Assembly (NCBI RefSeq): GCF_047344985.1
Contig: NZ_CP178861.1
Span: 2,604,001-2,668,000, forward strand
DNA length: 64,000 nucleotides
Reading direction: 5' to 3'
Origin: Bdellovibrio sp047344985
GTDB lineage: Bacteria > Bdellovibrionota > Bdellovibrionia > Bdellovibrionales > Bdellovibrionaceae
Position 1 is the first letter of the stretch. The number at the start of each line of letters is the position of its first letter. Of the stretch, positions 58,560 through 64,000 are shown in pieces. The position numbers and the translations under genes are program-made. The notes under the pieces were generated by a model. The model did no database searches. It was not told where the DNA came from and saw only the letters and a program-made list of their open reading frames with translations.

Positions 58560-59116
58560 AAGCTATAACTCACGGCTAGCAGCGCATTCGCGCCGCCTAA
58601 GAAATAAAACACGGAACGGACTTCAGAGCTTTGTTCTTGAGACGCACTGTAAATATTGGCAACAGCAATCAAAGCGTGCGTGACGACGCGAATCCAGCGA
58701 CGATTTTCTCTTTCCTGCCGTTCTTTAGAAAGATATCTTTGTAAGACTTCGTTTTTTTCAGCGAGTGATAAGGATGATCCATCAATCGCATAAAAAAACG
58801 AATCCACTTCATTCCCCGTCCAATAGTAAGTAGCACCAAGACCGATAGCCGCAAGCCCCACGTTGGAAGTGATGGCAAAGATGGTGCGGCTAAAGACTTC
58901 TTCTGACTGATGATAGGCCATGGTGCCGCCGATGGCTGCAACAGCACCGGAGATCATGTATCCCAGCCCTGCCCGTTCATCTTCTTTTTGTTGTTCTAAA
59001 ACGAAGTGACGAAATTCATTCCATTGTGCGGCTCCGTCGTAAGTCACTTCTCTTTCAAAGGCCCAGGAGGCGCACGATAAGAATAAAATAAAAGCCGCGA
59101 AAAAAATCATTCTCAT
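58556..59116 (-). CDS. Membrane protein of unknown function
   Basis: A 186-residue protein with signal peptide MRMIFFAAFILFLSCASWA, then three hydrophobic segments (GYMISGAVAAIGGTMAY near 52; TSNVGLAAIGLGATYYW near 84; FYFLGGANALLAVSYSF at the end). A charged stretch (LQRYLSKERQERENRR) lies between. Glycine-rich helices are unusual, perhaps inner-membrane helices packed together. Its ATG overlaps the stop of the upstream outer-membrane-like gene by four bases. It is the last gene of a three-gene operon (60860 to 58556). No family recognised. Confidence 0.7.
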   Translation of the reverse strand: MRMIFFAAFILFLSCASWAFEREVTYDGAAQWNEFRHFVLEQQKEDERAGLGYMISGAVAAIGGTMAYHQSEEVFSRTIFAITSNVGLAAIGLGATYYWTGNEVDSFFYAIDGSSLSLAEKNEVLQRYLSKERQERENRRWIRVVTHALIAVANIYSASQEQSSEVRSVFYFLGGANALLAVSYSF

Positions 59117-60135
59117 AGAGTGACCCCAAACTGGATGAACACACCACGAGCTTCTTTTTCATCCCAATAAGAAAGCCCCGTTGAAAAACTTTTGTAAGAA
59201 ACTAAAAATCCAGCGGCATGATCGTATTCAGAAACACTCAAGACCGCTTGCAAAATTCCGAGCTTGTACGTTAAAGCGCCACGATAGGCGTCGCGGAAAT
59301 TTTTCGTTTGAGAATTTACTTCTACTTGCAATCCCACTTCCAAAAGTCCCAATGGCACTAAGGGCTTCACGGAAGCTCCTAAAAGACCTTCAGGTTGAAT
59401 AGGATATTGTTCTGTCTTGCGGCTGCTCACTCCCCAATGCGCAAGGACGGCGGAAACTTGCGGCTGCCACGCGAGATTTTCCCAAGCGTAAAGAATGCCG
59501 GGCTCAAGATAAATTAAATCTTGAGTTTCAGAATCAAAAAGATCTTTATTATCTCCCGCAAAGGCTTCACTCACTGCGAAGTATTGACCGATAAAACGAA
59601 CATGAGTGTAACGGGCTTGAAGACCCGCATAGAAATTATCTTGAACGTAGCTTGCAATCTGTCCCTTGATACTTTGCTCTTCTGCGACGATCAAATCCAC
59701 CATGGGAAGAGATGGATTTTCAAAACGACTCACAGCCACCAGACGATAAGGCTCAATGGACACTCCCCACGTCGAAGCTTGAAAAGAAGCTTCTAAAGAA
59801 ATCTCAGCATCAATAGATTCACGACGAGCAAAAAATTTTGTGACGGCTTGTTCGTTGTCATTTCCATTTAAAAGATCTTCAGCCTCTTTTAAATACTCTG
59901 CTTGAGTTCCTAAAAATAGATCCGTATCAAAACGCGGTTTGCGTTCCTTTGCAATCGAAGCCGGATTGCAAGGAAGTCCTCTTTGTACACTGTCGAGGGT
60001 GTAACAGGCACTTCCTAAGGAGCGAGATAAAAAGCGCGTGCTTCCATCTCGCAAGGCCGCTGGCAAAGTATCAGCTAAAGACGGCTCTGCCAAAATCAAC
60101 AAACCTACAATAGAAATGACTGATTTTAAAAACAC
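59113..60135 (-). CDS. Probable outer-membrane beta-barrel protein
   Basis: About 340 residues. GTG 60135 is preferred over GTG 60153, since GGGAG lies 5 bases upstream and gives a good signal peptide (FLKSVISIVGLLILAEPSLA). The first 100 mature residues are soluble, with a Cys pair (SACYTLDSVQRGLPC). The rest alternates hydrophobic and polar residues in short strands with aromatic girdles (FYAGLQARYTHVRFIGQYF; SFSTGLSYWDEKEARGVF) and ends in FIQFGVTL. This suits a porin-like barrel of about ten strands. The upstream TPR lipoprotein gene overlaps its start by 10 bases. Confidence 0.68.
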   Translation of the reverse strand: MFLKSVISIVGLLILAEPSLADTLPAALRDGSTRFLSRSLGSACYTLDSVQRGLPCNPASIAKERKPRFDTDLFLGTQAEYLKEAEDLLNGNDNEQAVTKFFARRESIDAEISLEASFQASTWGVSIEPYRLVAVSRFENPSLPMVDLIVAEEQSIKGQIASYVQDNFYAGLQARYTHVRFIGQYFAVSEAFAGDNKDLFDSETQDLIYLEPGILYAWENLAWQPQVSAVLAHWGVSSRKTEQYPIQPEGLLGASVKPLVPLGLLEVGLQVEVNSQTKNFRDAYRGALTYKLGILQAVLSVSEYDHAAGFLVSYKSFSTGLSYWDEKEARGVFIQFGVTL

Positions 60136-60860
60136 AGATTCTCCCGGGGCCACGGCAGAGCTGCTGCATCTTTCTTAATTTGCGAAAGACGATTTGAAAT
60201 ATCTTGATAATCTTTTTCTCGTTCGGGAAACGCGCCACGCAGGTCTTCTAAAAGAAATAATAAACCGTCAACAATCCGTAAGCCCCAATCGAAAAACGGA
60301 CGAAGATCATCTGTGCAAACTTGCGACTTGTTTTGAATCTTCCAATTCTTAGTGCCTTCAAGAACAGAGGACTTCAGTAACACCACTCGCAAAGTTGCAC
60401 TGTAAAGGCGAGCACCTGGCTCTGGCACTGCTTCTAAAACTTTCAAAGCACTCTGCAAATCGCGTCGTCCGCTCGCGCTCACATCTGGAACTCGACTCCA
60501 CTGCTCTGAGTAGCGAGCCAAGGTGTTCATTAATTGTGATGTTTGTTGATCAATGGATAAACCTGTTAATCTCAAATTTTGTGGCGCGATGTTTTTTACG
60601 ACCACAAAGGAATAGATCTGCTCGATCTTCACACCCGCTCTTCCTGCATAAGCGGAGGCAAGAGCCATCTTCACGTGATAGTGCGGATCCATTGCAGAAA
60701 GCTTTGTGAAATACGCAATGGCTTCATCATAGTTCCCCTGATCCATCATCGAAAAACCTGTCGACAAAGATTTCTCGCGAGTGAGCGGCTCCTCTTTTGA
60801 CTGACAAGAAGAGAGTACGAAAATGAACGCACATAGAGCGAATTTCAGTTTTGTTTGCAT
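60126..60860 (-). CDS. TPR-containing lipoprotein
   Basis: A 244-residue protein starting at ATG 60860: MQTKLKFALCAFIFVLSSC, with lipobox LSSC and Gln at +2. The frame opens upstream to 60917, but only this start gives a lipoprotein signal. A TPR-type pair near residues 35-65 (GFSMMDQGNYDEAIAYFTKL) is followed by helical repeats to the end. First gene of the operon with the beta-barrel and membrane proteins. The arrangement TPR lipoprotein plus barrel resembles outer-membrane assembly or export pairs (for example BamD-like or PilF-like helpers), but no family is assigned. Divergent from the 60992 gene. Confidence 0.72.
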   Translation of the reverse strand: MQTKLKFALCAFIFVLSSCQSKEEPLTREKSLSTGFSMMDQGNYDEAIAYFTKLSAMDPHYHVKMALASAYAGRAGVKIEQIYSFVVVKNIAPQNLRLTGLSIDQQTSQLMNTLARYSEQWSRVPDVSASGRRDLQSALKVLEAVPEPGARLYSATLRVVLLKSSVLEGTKNWKIQNKSQVCTDDLRPFFDWGLRIVDGLLFLLEDLRGAFPEREKDYQDISNRLSQIKKDAAALPWPRENLCF

Positions 60861-60991
60861 AGTGAGGCGGGATATTAACGCCGCGCATTGGAAAATTCGA
60901 CAGGCCACGCAATGCAATATAATTAATTCATTGATCCTTACTTCCTAGCAATATACCCCTGCGACCATGTAACACTTCTAAGGAGAGTGAC

Positions 60992-62299
60992 ATGTTTCGT
61001 AACTTGATTTTGCTAGTATCACTTCTCTTGGGCGTTTCTGCTCAAGCTGCTGTTTGGACCGATGTGAATCAATGGTCTCCAGCTTATGAAGCTCGTTTCA
61101 ATGAGTGGGTGCGCACTGAATGGCGCGTGGATTTCTTCTCTCGCAAATCTCTTCCAAATGGACAAAGCAATCCTTATTACGGAATGCGCGTTGACTGTGC
61201 TGACACAGTTTATTCTATGCGCATCATCTTTGCGTTTGAAAACCGTTTGCCGTTTGTGATCCAAGATCCAACAGCTTCCGGAAAAACTTTGTCTAATAAG
61301 ATGAGCCGTTGGGATTCACAAAGCGAGATCAATCGTCTTCGTCAATTCTTGTGGTTCATGTATGAAACTGTGAGCACGCGTTCACTTCCAAACGATACGT
61401 ATCCTGTGGCGATCAGCCGCGACACTATTCGTTCGGGTGCTTTGATCATGACAACCAAGAAGAATCACCACTCTTGGACTGTGAAAGAGATCCTTCCGAT
61501 TGGTGTGCCTCACTTGGTTTACAACTCTGTAGTGGGTTCTGCTTCTGGTTACGGTTTGCAAGAACGTCAATCATGGCCGAATCCTGACTGGGTTTTTGAA
61601 GGTGAGTTTTCTGTTTCCGGAAACGCGGGTTTCCGTTACTGGAGACCTGAATCTTCTTTGAACCGCCCCGTGTGGGAAGTTCCGGGATACAGCGATGAAC
61701 AATATCGCATTCCTTTGAATAAATGGGTTCGTTACGTGCAAAACCGTTTGGCTCTTCGTCAAGAGACCGACAATCAAATGATCACTCGCTTGCTTAAAAC
61801 AACTTGCGAAGGATTCACGGGCCGCGTGACTTCTGTGAATGAAGGTTTGGCTTACTTGAAATCAAACTCTCGTTGCATGGACTATGCGACTTACGACACT
61901 TATTCGACTCCCAACAGAGATCGCCGTATCTTTGACGACTTCATGGCTTTGCGCCGCGCTTACCGCGAGATCTTGCACATCAACGGCGGCAATCAGTTGG
62001 ATACAACGGTCGTTGCTCAATTGAATAAAATCTTCCCTGCGATCAACCAGTCCGCTGCGACAGAGACTTCACAAATGGGACCTTCTGTACAAACAGGCGC
62101 ATCCGTTTGTGTGACAGCGTATCTTCCAGGCAAAGCGATGGATTTGGCTGAGTTCAAGCGCAGAATTTTTGCGGGCCTCATCTCTAACAATCCACACGAT
62201 GACGGTGCTTATCGTTGGGGTGAAGTGCGTGGACCTTCGCAGCGTGCAAGAAGCTGCCAATCATGGGATCCTTGGAGCCCGGATTTAACACAGGAATAA
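60992..62299 (+). CDS. Exported papain-like (NlpC/P60-type) cysteine protein
   Basis: A 435-residue protein with signal peptide MFRNLILLVSLLLGVSAQA. Residues 60-170 hold a likely cysteine-hydrolase core: Cys69 in RVDCADTVY at a helix start, then SGALIM (149-154) and His159/160 in NHHSWTVKE. The Cys-His spacing of about 90 and the strand before His fit the NlpC/P60 or transglutaminase-like fold. The rest (170-435) is Trp/Tyr/Arg-rich without known domain (WRPESSLNRPVWEVPGY). Such enzymes often cut peptidoglycan stem peptides; substrate here is unproven. SD AAGGAGAG lies 5 bases before the ATG. Strong codon bias suggests high expression. A REP-like repeat follows. Confidence 0.65.
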   Translation: MFRNLILLVSLLLGVSAQAAVWTDVNQWSPAYEARFNEWVRTEWRVDFFSRKSLPNGQSNPYYGMRVDCADTVYSMRIIFAFENRLPFVIQDPTASGKTLSNKMSRWDSQSEINRLRQFLWFMYETVSTRSLPNDTYPVAISRDTIRSGALIMTTKKNHHSWTVKEILPIGVPHLVYNSVVGSASGYGLQERQSWPNPDWVFEGEFSVSGNAGFRYWRPESSLNRPVWEVPGYSDEQYRIPLNKWVRYVQNRLALRQETDNQMITRLLKTTCEGFTGRVTSVNEGLAYLKSNSRCMDYATYDTYSTPNRDRRIFDDFMALRRAYREILHINGGNQLDTTVVAQLNKIFPAINQSAATETSQMGPSVQTGASVCVTAYLPGKAMDLAEFKRRIFAGLISNNPHDDGAYRWGEVRGPSQRARSCQSWDPWSPDLTQE

Positions 62300-62300
62300 T

Positions 62301-62350
62301 AGCTGCTTCAGCCTGCGCGCCACGGGCGCTTCGGCTCTGCCGACGTCCGT
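62301..62350 (+). repeat. GC-rich palindromic (REP-like) intergenic repeat, copy B
   Basis: CTGCTTCAGCCTGCGCGCC, then ACG, then GGCGCTTCGGCTCTG, nearly identical to copy A at 18008-18057 in inverse orientation. GCGCC/GGCGC hairpin. It fills the gap between two exported-protein genes. Confidence 0.65.
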
Positions 62351-62362
62351 CGAAAAGGAACT

Positions 62363-63064
62363 ATGAAACCGATTAAATTAAAAACATGGATTATGTGGGG
62401 CCTGATCCTTTTTGGGTTGGGTCTTTTCACTGATTACTTTTTCTTCCATATACTTTTTCACGCGAAAAATGGAGCCACCGCAACTCCCGAGACAGGTGCT
62501 GTGATCGCTTCTTCTCCCACAGAAAATCAGAATACAAAAACTCCTGATAATTCTTTTTTGGGAGAAGCCACCAACACAGAAGCGGATACGACGTCTTCTA
62601 GCAAAGATAACTTTTTAGAATCTTTGCAGCTGTGTGCTCCGGAAGTTGCGGCACAAGCCATTGCGACTCCTGAGGCTCTGATTGAGTACTTGCAAAAAAG
62701 TGTCGGCGTTAAAGAAGAAGAAATCTCTTTAGAGAACTATCATCTTACCATGGCAGACGGCTCCAAACGCCGTGTGCACGTGATCACTTCCGACAACACG
62801 AACAGTGCCGATAAAAAAGAAATTCGTTTCTTTAAATTGGATGAAGAAGGTTACCCGGAACGTCTTCCACTAAAAGGAAATGAGACGGTGGCTTCCTTAC
62901 TGGCACAAGGAAAGATCACGAAGCACGAAGTGAAGTCTCAGTTGGTGCTTAAAGACGGCTCTTCTGTTGCTCTTGAAAAACACGACAGCAAGGTCTTTGA
63001 GTTTCAGTACAACAATCACGGCAAAACGCTTTCTTGCCGTTTTAAAGACTGTCAGTGCCCGTAA
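62363..63064 (+). CDS. Single-pass membrane protein of unknown function
   Basis: A 233-residue protein. Basic N-terminus, one helix (WIMWGLILFGLGLFTDYFFFHILF, residues 9-32; a long aromatic helix), then a Ser/Thr/Asn-rich linker (35-80) and a periplasmic domain with three Cys-containing spots (LQLCAPEV; LSCRFKDCQCP at the very end). Between them is a mixed alpha/beta part (ISLENYHLTMADGSKRRVHV ... LVLKDGSSVALEKHDSK). No family recognised. Co-oriented with the papain-like gene 60 bases upstream, separated by the REP-like repeat. Terminator at 63120. Confidence 0.7.
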   Translation: MKPIKLKTWIMWGLILFGLGLFTDYFFFHILFHAKNGATATPETGAVIASSPTENQNTKTPDNSFLGEATNTEADTTSSSKDNFLESLQLCAPEVAAQAIATPEALIEYLQKSVGVKEEEISLENYHLTMADGSKRRVHVITSDNTNSADKKEIRFFKLDEEGYPERLPLKGNETVASLLAQGKITKHEVKSQLVLKDGSSVALEKHDSKVFEFQYNNHGKTLSCRFKDCQCP

Positions 63065-63119
63065 GGTAAGGCCAAGGTCTAGGACCGCATTAAGTTCCTG
63101 ACATAGTATTTCAAATCAC

Positions 63120-63159
63120 AGCCCCTCTGTTTAACATTGTCAGCAGAGGGGCTTTTTTT
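63120..63159 (+). terminator. Rho-independent terminator
   Basis: A perfect 10-bp stem, AGCCCCTCTG/CAGAGGGGCT, with a 14-base loop and seven T. The T run touches the ATG of the next gene at 63160. Confidence 0.88.
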
Positions 63160-63591
63160 ATGCAAAAAGACGGTTCGTTTCTACATAGCCGAAGTTTATG
63201 GATCTACTACACCCTCTTTTTTTCCGGCTCTCTGGTATTGGTTTACCAGGCGTTTGGTTGGGACATTGTCGGCGACTCCGTAAACTTTCTTTGTCTATTG
63301 TTTTTACTGAACGGATTTTTAACCCGTCGGCCTTTACATATTTTAGAAAATTCATTTCTGATGACAGTGGGCTATATTTTGCCACTGCTGATTCGCAACT
63401 CTCTCAAACTGACTTACACGGAAGCCCCGTCTATTGCGGATTTTTTAAAGCTTGCGATGAAATCGACGTCAGTCACCTTGATGCTGGGTTGTGCTTTCTC
63501 GTGCCTGGGGTATTTCCTTGTCCAGGTATCACAAAGAATCATGCAGCTAAGTCGCAGCAAAATCACGACTCGCAGTTATCACGACGAGTAG
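63160..63591 (+). CDS. Small multi-pass membrane protein
   Basis: A 143-residue protein with about four hydrophobic helices (WIYYTLFFSGSLVLVYQAF; VNFLCLLFLLNGFL; SFLMTVGYILPLLI; VTLMLGCAFSCLGYFLV) and a basic C-terminal tail (RIMQLSRSKITTRSYHDE). No family recognised. There is no SD: the start codon directly follows the terminator T run, as for the amidase gene at 20611. Its stop is one base from the convergent ABC ATPase gene's stop codon. Confidence 0.6.
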   Translation: MQKDGSFLHSRSLWIYYTLFFSGSLVLVYQAFGWDIVGDSVNFLCLLFLLNGFLTRRPLHILENSFLMTVGYILPLLIRNSLKLTYTEAPSIADFLKLAMKSTSVTLMLGCAFSCLGYFLVQVSQRIMQLSRSKITTRSYHDE

Positions 63592-63592
63592 T

Positions 63593-64000
63593 CTAATCCC
63601 CCGTTGTTCCCTGAAGCTGTGCTTGTTCAAAGCGGTTTTGTTCCTCCATCACGAGTTGTGAAATTTCTTTTTTTAAATCGTTAAAATCCGGAGACGCTGG
63701 ATTGCGCGGGCGCGGGAGCTCCACGTGAATGTCTTTTTTCACGGTGCCCGGCCGATAGCTCATCACAATAATCCGATCTGAAAGATAGATGGATTCTTCG
63801 ATCGAGTGAGTAACAAACACGATGGTCTTTTTTAATTCGCTCCATAGCTTTAACAACTCATCTTGAAGACTCCGGCGAGTGAGGGCATCTAGAGCACCGA
63901 AAGGTTCATCCATCAACATGATTGGCGAATCCAAGGCAAGCACACGGGCAATCGCCACCCTCTGTCGCATTCCTCCCGAAAGATCTTTAGGAAAACGATC
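63593..64000 (-). CDS. ABC transporter ATP-binding protein, SsuB/TauB/NrtD type (5' part outside window)
   Basis: Only the C-terminal 135 residues are present; the frame continues past base 64000. Seen: the ABC signature LSGGMRQR (in bases 63960-63985), ALDSPIMLMDEPFGALD with Walker B and D-loop, and the switch VFVTHSIEES. This family powers import of nitrate, sulphonates, taurine or aromatic compounds; SDRIIVMSYRPGTV after the switch is typical. The permease and binding protein should lie beyond the window. Substrate cannot be told from this part. Confidence 0.9.
   Translation of the reverse strand, partial: DRFPKDLSGGMRQRVAIARVLALDSPIMLMDEPFGALDALTRRSLQDELLKLWSELKKTIVFVTHSIEESIYLSDRIIVMSYRPGTVKKDIHVELPRPRNPASPDFNDLKKEISQLVMEEQNRFEQAQLQGTTGD

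Noticed and set aside
56163..64000. Prophage remnant, because of tail-fibre-like repeats
   Set aside because: No capsid, terminase, integrase or attachment sites; fibre proteins have Sec signal peptides, unlike phage tails.

Overview
The window looks like a chromosomal stretch of a predatory bacterium of the Bdellovibrio group. This rests on recognition rather than a database search. The clues are moderate GC, many exported proteins of unknown family, two lytic-transglycosylase-like proteins, type IV pilin-like operons, and three very large fibre genes that match the phage-tail-like 'mosaic adhesive trimer' (MAT) style described in Bdellovibrio. No rRNA, tRNA, CRISPR array, prophage or insertion sequence was seen.

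Layout. 1-3.4 kb: end of a ClC channel gene, an exported methyltransferase-like protein, a small cupin and a long periplasmic coiled-coil protein. 3.7-14.7 kb: a surface-adhesin locus with MAT fibre 1 (S74 chaperone end), a giant LVIVD-repeat protein and MAT fibre 2 (C1q-like and lectin-like regions). 14.8-20.6 kb: housekeeping genes (cell-wall amidase, rph, rdgB, prs, rplY, pth, ychF). 20.6-27.7 kb: an amidase-signature enzyme, an overlapping slt-oppB-oppC operon on the minus strand, and radA. 27.7-29.0 kb: small and structured features, namely a 36-codon membrane peptide gene with a hairpin over its ribosome binding site, a cNMP-binding protein, a frameshifted TPR-like gene and a cloverleaf-like RNA/DNA element. 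29-36.4 kb: an exported basic protein, PilZ protein, glpK, acyltransferase, Flp-like pilin, hutI, hsp20 and zinc alcohol dehydrogenase. 36.4-41.9 kb: a minus-strand operon of three pseudopilin-like proteins and an EF-hand protein. 42-49.1 kb: gpmA, then sucA, sucB, an aromatic-rich unknown and lpd (2-oxoglutarate dehydrogenase complex). 49.1-50.2 kb: a cupin/MarR divergent pair with two palindromic operators. 50.2-63.1 kb: mostly exported proteins, including an Asp-box propeller, a lysozyme-like membrane protein with two small Cys-paired paralogues nearby, a lipoprotein followed by MAT fibre 3, a TPR lipoprotein/outer-membrane protein operon and a papain-like cysteine protein. 63.2-64 kb: a small membrane protein and the end of a SsuB/TauB-type ABC ATPase.

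The most interesting regulatory signal is a set of sigma-28 (FliA)-like promoters, TAAAGTTT-N11/12-GCCGATAA. They lie in front of the fibre, propeller, lipoprotein and pseudopilin genes. In several cases the -10 element ends only 7 to 10 bases before a start codon that has no Shine-Dalgarno sequence. This suggests leaderless mRNAs made in the motile attack phase. Together the window mixes central metabolism with what looks like the prey-contact equipment of a predator: fibres, pili, secreted propellers and wall-cutting enzymes.
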